Below, in pieces: positions 20,583 to 31,500 of a stretch of DNA of 64,000 bases. The notes below the pieces were generated by a model. The model saw only the letters and a program-made list of their open reading frames with translations. It was not told the DNA's origin and searched no databases. Location of the stretch: positions 124,001-188,000 of the forward strand of contig BROI01000003.1 in NCBI GenBank assembly GCA_027923505.1, written 5' to 3'. This stretch comes from Mayamaea pseudoterrestris. Taxonomy: Eukaryota; Bacillariophyta; Bacillariophyceae; Sellaphorales; Sellaphoraceae. Each line of letters starts with the position of its first letter. The first letter of the stretch is position 1. A program made the translations under genes and the position numbers.

Positions 20583-23500
20583 TGTTGGATCTAGAATATA
20601 TCTTGCGCGCCCTTGAAGCAAAACTAATGATTAAGCAGAACAGAGTCAATAAAACCACTTTACTTATTTTCTCCAAGAAGTGATCGTCCTCGATCCACTC
20701 CTTCGGTTGCCGCTTACCGCGCTTACTTAAACGTGACCGTCTTCGTGACGTCACCGCTGCCGCTTCGGTTTGGGTTCTCATCCGTGCTCAACACACTCCT
20801 TTGGGCCGAGTAGTACTTACTGCTCGAGGCCAGATTCATAACCAGGTTGCGGAGCTTTCCAAACTGGGCTCCCTGCAATGGTTTCGTAAAGAAATCCGCG
20901 ACCATGTCTCCGGTCGGACAATGCTCAATGTTGACTTCACCAGCAGCCACGCGATCCTTCACAAAGAAGTACCGAACATTCATGTGTCGCGTGCGCTTTG
21001 TACTTGAGCTTCTGCCATTCTTTTCCAACAGCATTGAACTCATATTGTCTTGATACAATTTCGTGTCCTTGACCCCGAAACCTTGCGCCTTCAGAAAATA
21101 TCCTGTCCACAGCAACTGCGGTAGCACATCATGAACTCCCACGACTTCACTCTCCGTCGAGCTTCTTGTTACCAACTTCTGTTTAGCCGACGTGCTGTAC
21201 ACTGACCCTTGGCCAAGTGTCATTGTTCCACCAGTGTGACCCTTCATGTCTGGGTGTACCGCGTACGACGCGTCGACCCACCACTGGACTACTCCGGACT
21301 GGTCCGCCTTCAGCGTCAAAACCATGTCCACGCTCCCGCGTAAATACTTCACCACTCTTGCAGCCTTCTTATAGTCGTCTTCGTCCGGCTGTTGCAACCT
21401 CGTGCTCAAGAAAGAAATTGCTGTGCGAATGTCCGGTCGCGCACGCTGGCTCAGGTACAGACACTGCATCACAATTGTCACAAAAATGCTCTTCTTTTCT
21501 TCGCTCAGCATGACTGGATTTTCCGAAATCTGAAACAAGTGACTGGCCGCCGGAGTCGCTGCCGTTCCATCCATGTCGCCTGGCGCATGATGGAGCACAT
21601 TCTTCACATAGTCAATCATGTTGATTGCTACTTCTCCAGGCTTAGTATAGTCCAATACCATGCCGAGGTAATCGTGTACTTTTCCACGTGACTTGTTCAT
21701 TGGAGTCTCCTTACCGAACTCCTCATCCATCTGCGCGATGAACTCATCCACGACGCTCACTTCAACGTGCGAAATCTTCAAATCATCCACGTGCCATCCC
21801 ACGGTGATTTGCTTTCCATTGACCATCTTGTTACACACACATGGATCATACGGGTTCTTCTCAAAGCCCCACTCGAGCAATTTTGCAGACAACTTCTCCC
21901 AGAACAGTCGCGCTGCTCGCAGTGTGCCGTAAAGTGCCATGAGTAATTCAACGTACATGACTTTCTCGCCGTTCTCCATTGTGACGCAAGGCTCGTACAT
22001 TTCGCGATCAATCTCCAACAGTAGCTCCACCATCTTCCCAGTGAAACGAACGTGCACCAACTCGTCCATTTCCGCTTGCATGAACGCGCCCGGAACATCA
22101 ACCACAGCAACCTCGCGTCCTTCCATAGCGTCAATGATTGCCGTCAGAAAAATGGCCTCAGTCGCTATCGTGGGAGATGCCGCGTCTTCCTTCGCAGTGT
22201 ACGCTCGTTGCTTGCGTCCATCTGCACATCCGCGTCCCTTCACAGTTCCGCACCGCTTGCGCTTGAGAAACATCAAATATGCCAGCGCATCCTTACGCTG
22301 CTGTGGAGTCAAAGTGCACTGGGGGACTGCCTTCATGACGTGTCTATCGTGTAGCTGCTGCATTTCCTTGCGCACTGCCTCCACTCCAGCATCGCCAAAC
22401 GCCTTCAAACCTTGCCGCATATTCATCTGCGCCGTGACGAGTGGCTCCGACACTTCCTCTGCAGCGTCGAGCGTGAACAAATGAGCGAACGATCGAGGTT
22501 TGCGCGCACGCAGGCCATACCGACCAGTGCGTGGGCCATAGCGCGCATCGAAATCCTCTTCATCTGCAGCAGCTGGCACTCCTTCAATTTCGCCTTCATC
22601 GACTCCTTCAATTTCGCCATCATCCATGGCCGGCGCGTCGTCAAGTTTGCCTTCAATGGCCTCACCATCCTCATCTTCCGGCACTCCTTCGATTGCGCCG
22701 TCAGCACTATCGTCGTCGTCGCTGTCGTTGTCGTCATCGGTCGCATTCACTCCTTCGCTTCCGCCGGCAGAGTCGTCGTCGCCGCGAGAAGCGTCGTCAT
22801 CGTAATCAGAGTCATCATCATCCTCGTCGTCATCAGCGTGCCACATGACTGGCTCAGCAGCCTCCGCAACACGGCGGCGGTCCATGAACACGATGCCCGG
22901 ATTGGCCTTCTGTTGACGAGCGAGACGATGCACGCGCTCAATGACATCATCAGGCATGGGCAAAGGCGTAGCGTGGCCACGATTCAGAATTTTGCCCGAG
23001 GACAAACTGAGGAAATAAAACCCGCCCTGCACATTACCAGTTGGGCGCAGAGCCAGCGCACCAATCGTGCGCGCCTGCATGTCATTGCTGTGCGACTCAT
23101 GCGTTTGCACATACTGACCGAATTCATACTTGCAATGCCGATTAAAGTCAACTGTCTGACCAGTCACAATGGTACGTGGACTGAGATCCTTCGAAATGCC
23201 ACGCTCGTTCGGAAACGCATTCAACCAAAACACGGCAGACTTCGTCATTTCGATAACCAATCGTGCCGGCACGTGCTTAAACGGCAACGTGTTGTATGTC
23301 GCGCGCACCCGTTCCTTCACGACACGGATAAAACGTTCGATTTCGCCAACGTGCTCATCCTCAGACGTCGCATTGAGCGCCACTCCGAGATCAGCCAACG
23401 CGCCAAGCATTGGAGCGAACTCCCCATCCATCAGAGCCGCAACGACACGGAACCCACCGCGTGCGTAAATCTTCAACACAGACTCGATTGCCTTCAACAT

Positions 23501-24916
23501 AACCGGAAGCGTACGGTTTTGAATCACCTCGACCGTAGCAAAACGAATGCTGCGGGAGAACGTCACCAACATAGGGACCTTGTTGATATACATGATGTCT
23601 GCACAAAGAGTAACGTCTCGATAGCGACTCATGATAGCCGGTGGAAGCTGCTCAACAATCGCAGGCTTCACCAGATGCGACGCGCGACGCGTCGTCTTTC
23701 CTTTTAACGAGCCAACATCGGGTCCAAAGATGTGCTCAGCCGCCAGGATGTCGGCTTTTGTCACGGGGCAGTTCGGCAACTGATTGCTAGTAACGATGCG
23801 CAGGTAATCCTTGAGGCTTGGCCGTCCAATTTTGATTTGCAATTCCCTAGCTCTAACAGCGCGTAAATAGTCATCATTGGTGTAGTTAGTACGGTTATCG
23901 TCTACCGTAGTCAACATCGCCACTCCATCCTTGACATCGCCGCGCTTGCCCTTCGAAAAACTCTCGCATACATACAGCCCAGAGTCAGTCTCGACAAACT
24001 CTCGCTGCTTACCGTCCGGCTTCTCCACGACGAACCTTGGACGCTCCATGCCGTGCATGAGATACTCCACGGTAAACTTCTTCCGGACTTGCGCCAAACT
24101 CAAAATGTTCGCCAGCCCCTGCGGATACCACCACACCGGACCATAGCCCTCCAAGTCGCCCATCATGTTCGTCCTCACTGTACCAGCATTGCACTTGATC
24201 ACCATCCACGTTGGTACCGGGCGAATGTTCGTCAGCATCTTGGCGTTGCAGAACAGATCCACTGTCGACTGATTGTCCAAAAGCACGGCCTTCTTCGAAA
24301 TGTTCACTTTCGACTTCGGCGGCTGCGCGAACATGTAGCCGATCTCGTCGTCGTCGTCGCTATCTTCCTCGCTACCCAGCGTGAAGTGCTGCGCTCCACT
24401 AGCCTCTGCAGCCGGCGCACTCTCCGTAGACTCCGTTCTAGTAGGACAGTCTCGCTGCACATGGCCAACCTGTTGGCAGATCCAGCACCTGGGAGGGTCA
24501 CGCGCGGTACCAGTCGTGTGGAACGCCACGCCCTCGTTCGTTGGCAGCGTGGCTTCGCCATCTGCGTGCTCACGACGCTGCATGATGTTGTACGCATCGT
24601 GGATCGTCAACGGGAAATTGTCATGCCCGTCGAGATAGCAGTTGCGCAAATGCTTGCAATACCCAGCGTACTCGCCCGTCGCGCCACACACGAAAAGCAT
24701 CGCAAGCTCAAGCTCCTCGGCGGCCTTGATGTCCTCAGCGGTAGCCTGAGTACGGTTGTCATCCTTGGCAATGTTCGACGCGACAATATCATTGTGCATC
24801 GTGACGCCAACTGCCTTCGCGACATCTGCCAGCGTGACCATGCTTTCGTAGTATTTCTGCAGGCTTTCGCGCGCTCCTTGAGTACTTCGAACAACTCGGC
24901 TGAATGTCCACGACGA
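20583..24916 (-). mobile_element. Ty1/copia-type LTR retrotransposon, 5'-deficient (diatom CoDi-like)
   Basis: The body encodes, in copia order, the end of gag with a CCHC knuckle, protease, integrase, reverse transcriptase and RNase H. Its lower edge is taken at TGTTGGATC (20583), which on the element strand reads GATCCAACA, a plausible LTR end. No matching 5' LTR, no initiator-Met-type primer binding site and no normal gag start are seen at the upper edge, where the sequence passes directly into the upper copy of the 0.5-kb repeat. The element is therefore incomplete at its 5' side, though the pol part looks whole. The long open frame suggests a geologically recent insertion; no LTR pair is available to date it. 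Confidence 0.8.
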
Positions 24917-25012
24917 CAAACACTTCCAAAATCGTGCCATCCGATGCGGTCTGGGTTGAAGCAAAGGAAATAGCAAGACCAATTTACTATTGCCTTGCTT
25001 TGAGTGATGCAT
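20723..25012 (-). CDS. copia gag-pol polyprotein frame (fossil element)
   Basis: A 1429-codon frame. Approximate residues: 1-32 come from the flanking repeat, not the element; gag remnant to about 170; zinc knuckle CWICQQVGHVQRDC at 176-189; aspartic protease LLDNQST at about 244-250; integrase core with DIMYINK, MDGEFAPM and EHVGEIERF (D, D, E), roughly 440-620; an Asp/Glu/Gly-rich linker near 735-840; reverse transcriptase with VVDVPGAFMQAE and HVDDLK in the place of the usual YVDD; RNase H with WWVDASYAVH, SSTESEVVG and YQDNMSS. The order integrase before RT defines Ty1/copia. It is treated as a relic; the 5' end is lacking. Confidence 0.85.
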   Translation of the reverse strand: MHHSKQGNSKLVLLFPLLQPRPHRMARFWKCLSSWTFSRVVRSTQGARESLQKYYESMVTLADVAKAVGVTMHNDIVASNIAKDDNRTQATAEDIKAAEELELAMLFVCGATGEYAGYCKHLRNCYLDGHDNFPLTIHDAYNIMQRREHADGEATLPTNEGVAFHTTGTARDPPRCWICQQVGHVQRDCPTRTESTESAPAAEASGAQHFTLGSEEDSDDDDEIGYMFAQPPKSKVNISKKAVLLDNQSTVDLFCNAKMLTNIRPVPTWMVIKCNAGTVRTNMMGDLEGYGPVWWYPQGLANILSLAQVRKKFTVEYLMHGMERPRFVVEKPDGKQREFVETDSGLYVCESFSKGKRGDVKDGVAMLTTVDDNRTNYTNDDYLRAVRARELQIKIGRPSLKDYLRIVTSNQLPNCPVTKADILAAEHIFGPDVGSLKGKTTRRASHLVKPAIVEQLPPAIMSRYRDVTLCADIMYINKVPMLVTFSRSIRFATVEVIQNRTLPVMLKAIESVLKIYARGGFRVVAALMDGEFAPMLGALADLGVALNATSEDEHVGEIERFIRVVKERVRATYNTLPFKHVPARLVIEMTKSAVFWLNAFPNERGISKDLSPRTIVTGQTVDFNRHCKYEFGQYVQTHESHSNDMQARTIGALALRPTGNVQGGFYFLSLSSGKILNRGHATPLPMPDDVIERVHRLARQQKANPGIVFMDRRRVAEAAEPVMWHADDDEDDDDSDYDDDASRGDDDSAGGSEGVNATDDDNDSDDDDSADGAIEGVPEDEDGEAIEGKLDDAPAMDDGEIEGVDEGEIEGVPAAADEEDFDARYGPRTGRYGLRARKPRSFAHLFTLDAAEEVSEPLVTAQMNMRQGLKAFGDAGVEAVRKEMQQLHDRHVMKAVPQCTLTPQQRKDALAYLMFLKRKRCGTVKGRGCADGRKQRAYTAKEDAASPTIATEAIFLTAIIDAMEGREVAVVDVPGAFMQAEMDELVHVRFTGKMVELLLEIDREMYEPCVTMENGEKVMYVELLMALYGTLRAARLFWEKLSAKLLEWGFEKNPYDPCVCNKMVNGKQITVGWHVDDLKISHVEVSVVDEFIAQMDEEFGKETPMNKSRGKVHDYLGMVLDYTKPGEVAINMIDYVKNVLHHAPGDMDGTAATPAASHLFQISENPVMLSEEKKSIFVTIVMQCLYLSQRARPDIRTAISFLSTRLQQPDEDDYKKAARVVKYLRGSVDMVLTLKADQSGVVQWWVDASYAVHPDMKGHTGGTMTLGQGSVYSTSAKQKLVTRSSTESEVVGVHDVLPQLLWTGYFLKAQGFGVKDTKLYQDNMSSMLLEKNGRSSSTKRTRHMNVRYFFVKDRVAAGEVNIEHCPTGDMVADFFTKPLQGAQFGKLRNLVMNLASSSKYYSAQRSVLSTDENPNRSGSGDVTKTVTFK

Positions 25013-25417
25013 CTATATATGCCACTGGCACGACTGAATGACAGGTTTTGAATTGCCTTGAATGCCTTGTGACCTGCTTGTCAGCATTCGGTGCAAGCAT
25101 ATTGTACACTATACTCTATACTCGATTCAAATTGATGTCCGACAATTTGCTGCTGTCTCAGACGAGCCAAACGCGTCAATCCTCAAAAGATCGCCAAAGC
25201 CAAAGGGTCAATCGATCCTTGGAGTTGAGCCAGCCTGCAATGACCAATCGTCGGCGAGCCCCGCTTCCTTGGCCAATGCATTATTGGAAGATCCGCTACA
25301 TTGTGGGCCGGCAGAACCTCATTCGGAGTTGCGAAGAAAATGGGACGCTGATGCTGACCATACCGTAGGCTTTGGGAAGCACGAAAGCCAGCACAACGCG
25401 CTTCTGCAGTACTCCGA
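24917..25417 (-). repeat. 0.5-kb direct repeat, upper copy (promoter-like)
   Basis: Second copy of the segment at 20107-20581. Its first 32 codons of open frame (MHHSKQGNSK... on the minus strand from 25012) continue without interruption into the copia frame. The TATA-like CATATATAGATGC is kept. Divergence is greater in the distal 200 bp, where small insertions and deletions occur. Confidence 0.8.
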
Positions 25418-25541
25418 GCACAAGCTTGCAGTCCCGGTAGCTCAGCGACTCGGCGTCGCGTAGAGCGCCATCTATGGCTATCGCGCTATTATGTGATAGA
25501 TATGATAATATACATTTATGAAGTCATAGTAGAGTTATTGT

Positions 25542-28500
25542 TTAATCGCTCGTGTCGCTCAACGAATCGGACGGCAGCTCTAGATAGGCGCTCTTGAAAA
25601 TTTCTGACGCCGAGTCGACAGAGTCTTGCGATGGCCGATGGAGCGATCTTCGTGGGGGATCTGCATGTAAATTATCATTCAGGTTGTTAATGGTCGTTGG
25701 CTGCACTTCGCCGACTGCAGCGTTAAATTCGTCGCTCTCCAACAATGCATCAGCGGATGGCGCGTTGGAAACCGACGCTTGCGCCCTCTCTCTCGGCAGT
25801 TGCAACTTTAATCTCGCGATTTCTTTGCGTAAGACTTCCAAGTCCTCCTCGGAAACGTGGGCTTTCGCTGACTGCTGCTGCACTTCATTCCGTAGTTTCA
25901 TGAGCTCGAGCCGGATTTCAGCTACTACTTCACTTTCAGGTCCAGAAGTTTTCAAGGCTTGCTCAGAACTAAAGATCAAAAGACGTTCCATCAACCTCTC
26001 CATTCGGTCCATCCGATTCTCCGTGGTCTCCGGAGCATGGGCTGTCAAACCTGGTGTGGTGTCTGTAAATTCTTCAGGTTTCAAAACCTTCTTCTTCGAC
26101 TCGGACCCAAGGAATGGCGCACGAGCTCTAATCGATTTCAAAATTGAGTCATTCCCCTGCATATTCATTTTCGACGAGTCAAGTTGCTTATTCGTATCCG
26201 CGATCGCACCGGTGGAAGGCATCTGAGATCCTGGGAAAGAGATAGACGTGTCTTGAGCTTCAATATCTTCTTCGTTCCAAGTTAAAAGCTTTTCAGTTGA
26301 TCGGGATTCTTGGTCGGGGGTATCGGCATTAGCTGGCAATGTGCCGTCGCGAAAGAGCTCATGACTTATATCATCGGACAGACCAGGTCCGAGCTTCCTC
26401 CTTCGGTCTCTTTTTCTAAGAAACGGAAGCATATCCGCTCCAGTTTCGAGGAACCCATCAGCAATCGAAGGAAGGGGCGACGCAGCCCATTTCTTGAATT
26501 TGGAAAACCGCGATTTTCCTGTGTGGTTGGCACTTAAAGGCTTGGCAACGCTTGTATTGTCATCAATATCAACATTATCAAGCAGAGTGACGTCTGTGGC
26601 GGTGTCGTGATCGTATATTGCTCGAGCTCGGGCACTGATTAGCCACTCTGGGCCTCCCTCCTTCTTTGAGCTTTCAAGCTCACTCAAAAGCGTCACGCTT
26701 AGTCGTTGCTCTTGCAGCATCACCTTCTGTTCAGCTTGCGGTTTGCCCTTTAAAACATAAAACGTGTTTTCGTCCATCCATGGAAGGTTATCCAGTATTT
26801 TTGCAGAATCGGCGTGATCTTCTCCAAAAGCTTCATGCTCTGCGTCCACTGGTGAGAATTGGTACATTCCAAATGAAGTATATCCTTGAGAGCTTGCGGG
26901 GTGTCCCAAAGATGGGTCAAAGACGACGGCGTCGAAGTTCCCCGTCATGCAAGAAATGGCATTATGCAACCTAGCCAACTGCGCCCTGCTATCGTATTCA
27001 GCAAGAATTGTGAACCATTCAAGGAGCTCGCCCTGGTCTCCTGTTTGGGTGCCATGAAATTGGCCTTCTCCGTCCAAATCAAAACCTAATCGGTTTGCTA
27101 GAGAATCTGGATCGGCAGGGAGATCAGACAACCCGTCCAGGCTTTCAGCGTCCTTTGCTGCGTCATCAGTTTCGCCCATTTCCTCGACGATCTCAAAAGT
27201 GACCGCTTTTGTTGTGTCTCGCTGTTGCTTCGCTACAGTCACTGTAAGCGCCACGCCATTGTGTCCATGCTCAGAGAGTCGAGACGACACGACAGCTCCC
27301 AGAGCTAGTGAAACCTCCCAACAGATCGAGGTCACAACTGAACCTGAAGCATCCTTCCTCGCTCTTATGACAATGACGCGGCAGGACGTAAGAATCAGAT
27401 ATGTATCACCGGAGACGCTGGAAAGCACTTCGACATGAACAATGACTTCGTCAAAGTTTAACTGCTTCAGAACTGATTTCTTTAGTGGGTATCGCTTCAG
27501 TAGTATGTTTGCACGAGCAGCGACTCTTTCGAAGGGTGCAAGTACATACATTAATCCGAAAATATATGGAAGACGAAGCTTTAACGCCGGTTGTCGACGT
27601 TTGTCCAATACATTGACGCTCTTAGCGATGTCGTGAATGGATGCAGAAAAGTGGGTCAAAGCGTCAAGAACTCCAACGAGAGGTTTTGTGACGATGCCAA
27701 TAAGTCCACTCGCCATACCCTTCATCAAACCAACGCTTCCGTCGCGTCGATAGCCCTTAACAGGGGCGACGAAAATCCCAGTCATCCCAAATGCAACACC
27801 GAATAGAACATCAGCGACAACTCTTACAACCATCGCCTTAGCACTTTGAACCCCTCGACGCTTCCACTCCCTCGACAAGTTGGTCACCTCGGTTACGATC
27901 TTGTCACGATGCCAAATTCTGTACTCGTCGTCAAGCGTTACCCAAGCAATCCCCTGCCCTGCTGCAGCTGACACCTTAGCCCCAAAACCAAAGAAACCAC
28001 TGGCGCAGTATGAAAAGAGTGACAAGGTCCCCTTCGCGACGCCAATCCCCACTCCTGATGCATCTGTAGGAGATCTCATGAATGCTTGCGATGGAGTCAA
28101 GACCAAATCACGGACTCCTGAAAAGAAAGAGTTGAAGAGCATCGTCGGGTTGCCAACAAAGTCTAATGAGCCAATGAGTCGATAAAGCTGCCGCAACGTT
28201 TCGTTTACATAGAACTTTCTGATGTTTAACAAGATCTCGCCGGGTCTCTCGAAAATGTGGTTCAATGCCTTCCCTTGCAATCGGATGGGTGCATCCGACA
28301 CATTTGGAATAAGACTTGCCAAAAGCTGAGGAAACGTTACTTTCCCTAGAAACAGATTGTGTCAGAGATTACAGCACAACACGATACCAATAAATTTCAT
28401 GATTCTTACCTTTTTGGTCTAGCTGTTCATCGTCGGCTGTATGTTGTGCCCAACTCATGAGCGCATCCGAACTATCATGAAACAATGACGATGAGTTGAC

Positions 28501-31500
28501 CAACACTTCCGTATTTTTATATGCGCGGCGTCTGCGCGTCTTTTTTTCAACAAATCCGCCTTGGCTTGTCAGCTCCCACGCCTGCTTTTTCCCTTTCAGG
28601 TACGAGAGATTTACTTTGACAACACCCAAAAAAAGCTGCTCGATATATAATTTTGTGGCGTTCGGCAAACTTTCGTCGCCGCCGCAATGAAGAAGCGAGA
28701 TTATCGCTTCAGGTGACGAATCTCTCTGCATTTTAAACACGCTCTCTGCGCCAGCAATTGATTGCATCAATGTATCGTCAATGGTTTGATTTGCTTTGAC
28801 AAGAAATCCACGTCGTAGCCTGACGGAATTTATAAAGTCAAATACATCAAACAAGATACTCTCCTCAACCGTGAGATCAAATTCCGCAACGGAAACATCG
28901 ATGAAGTCAAGTGAGATAACCTCAGATATACTTCGCACATTGTCTTTGACCGCAAGTGCTTGTATAACTGGTCCTACGTAGCTCATTGGTGTAGGTGCCA
29001 GAACGACGGGCTCCCGGGCATTGTCATCTTGTTGATCTATCTGTAACCAGCCTATCGAAATAGCATACCGTGTCTTTGCCTTCGTGGTCCAGTACCTCAA
29101 ATCAATGTCTGATATAGAAAGGGACAACAATTCAAATGCCCTCTGAGAATCAATCAATGCTAATGAAATTCGGCCTATGTCAGCGTAGAAGTATTGTTGG
29201 ACCGACAGTTCGCCATTCGCCTTTGATGGAATCTTCCGTGACTCCGCCTTGGAAATAGTGGATACTGAACCATCGTGTGACGGTTGAGACAAATGATTCT
29301 CGAAATGCTCCTCGTTGTTAGAGATGACGCTGTCAGGGAACCACAGGATTGATAGCTGGATGCAAGGAGCGAAATATTCTTTAAACATGCTATCGTTCAA
29401 TTTCTCAGATTCTGGGGGCCTGTAGCTCAACCCCCAGTCGCCTTCCACGGGAACTACATCCTTCGGATCCATAAGCGGGAACCACCGCGAGTAAGCTTGC
29501 GACGAAGCAAATTCGTGCACAGACGCAGCGTTTTCGTTCGCGCAGTCGATGCATGCCGATATGGTGGATCCCAGCGGAAGATGCAAAACGCCAAGCTCAG
29601 TTTTGGAGCTCAGATTGGGATGACTTTTCTCCCCAAAAACGGACAGTCGGATAAAGCCGCTTGTTTTGCGCGGTGCTATGTGGATCAGCATGTCATTTGG
29701 GCCGTACTGAAAAGATTCATGGTCCATTGCAACAGCTTTCCTATTCCAAGTTGGTGTAACTTTTGCGTCGACTGTCTCACTCACGAGAGTCTCTGGGCCA
29801 AAAGAGACACGCACAAACATACCAGTATATGAGTCAGGGAGATTTAGCGCGGTGTGAAGGCGGATCACCACCCAACCACCAGGATGCAATACAGCTTCCG
29901 ACTTTCGCTTTGTTGCACGTTCAAAAAGCTGATGGGCATTTTTTAGCGCAGACACCTGTTCAATAACCTGGGCTGTCAAAAAGGAAGGAGCAATAGCAGG
30001 GAGGCGAAGTCGGGCGGTAAATGGCGCAGAATCATCAAAGCCAGGAGAAAGCTCCGATCGCTTTATTGGTCTGATCGCCCTCAACTTCACCAAGACTTCG
30101 TCCTCTTTCGCGAAAGCCTCTAAATCATGGTCTTGAAACAACGCGTTAGAGGCCGACCATAATTTAAATCGCCTTACAGTGACAAATCCTGCCGCCTCAG
30201 GGCGAGCAAGCATAGTTTCTAGCATTTCATTATGCACCTCAAGCGGCGCGAAAGCTTTTGCTTCTTGATGCTCGCTACGTTGTTTTGATACAAACTGCCC
30301 CACTTCCTTCTTCGATCGACGTTTTATATGCGCATGCCCGTTTTTCACGGGTGATGACGCCCAGTGACTATGATATGATCGTATAGGTGCGGGATGCTCG
30401 TACTGCTGCATCCTGTTTGATTTTTCTTCGGTACGCGGCAACCTGGGAGGCGTTAGCCGCTTAGACTTTTTCAATTGCGTCGAAAAGGAGACCAAATCAT
30501 GTACTCGAACGCGTTGAAAGCCATCTGTTGCATCGAACTTACGCTCTTGCACTTGGCGCTTTTTGTCCAGCTGTTGTTTCAATCCTTGCAAACTTCGATT
30601 CAAATCTAGGAGCCTTCTTTCTGATAAAAGTATGAAGTAGTTTAGTAAGGAAGTGCTCGAATATATCCATTGAGCACTGATCCGCACTGATCCGCGCCCC
30701 CAGTGAGAAAGCGCATTGTCGAGCTCTTGGCGACCTGTCCTCCCAGCTAGAGGAAACCAACCATCTAAAGGTTTTTGATCACGAAGACTGTGAAGTTCAA
30801 CTTGTGCCCTCCCCAAAACCTTGTGGTTTGCAAAAGCTCGGAAATTACGTAAACGAATCGTCAACGAGTGGCCCCTAGGTGTCTCGATTGCTTCCGCCGG
30901 GACATCAAATGTAAACGTCTGTGAATTCCAAGATGGACACACTGTTTTCTTAATGTAGTACGTCTTATGAAGCGGTCTTTTGCGAAACATATCGCGTCGT
31001 CCGTTGCTTTTTAATGAAACCTCGGCGTATGGGTTGCACGCGCCGGCAAAGGTATCGGTATCAAGCCCATTGGCTTCATGTATAGTTACGACCAATTGGT
31101 GGCGTCTAGTAACCATCGGATCTTCTGGAAAGTTGGCCATCAGCTTCTGTGCTTCCTCGACAATGGAATCGGATGGCGAATCCTCCGGAAGACTATCAAG
31201 CGCAGCAACAAGCTCCTTCAAGTGTTCGTTGCGAGACCTCTCTTCTGTTTGAATTCCGTCTAACGTTTGTAGATGGTTAGCAAGTTCTGCTTCATCCCCT
31301 TCTGCAGAGGCATCTTGAATTGTAAGAACGCGAGTGTTACCAGTAACATTCGTGACAAGTTCAAAACACCGAGCGCTTGCCCCATCAGTTCCAGCGCACG
31401 TCAACAGATCCCTAAATCCAATTTCTTCCAGACGAACGCTAACAGGTGCTGAAAAAACGGCGTCCTCTTCATCTCTAACATGTTGCAAAAGTGGTTGACG

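Noticed and set aside
22412-23707. Plus-strand frame of 431 codons opposite the copia integrase
   Set aside because: It is antisense to a recognisable coding region, Arg/His/Ser-rich as expected of a reverse-frame shadow, and has no motif.
20107-25417. The 0.5-kb direct repeats as the LTRs of the copia element
   Set aside because: They lack TG...CA termini, no primer binding site follows the upper copy, and the lower copy is upstream of an unrelated small gene. A candidate true LTR end lies at 20583, inside the repeats.
25434-25490. tRNA-like string GGTAGCTCAGCGACTCGG followed by GTAGAGC and a small hairpin
   Set aside because: The D-loop would be far too long, there is no T-arm GGTTCGA in the next 60 bases and the acceptor ends do not pair. 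It looks at best like chance A-box similarity.
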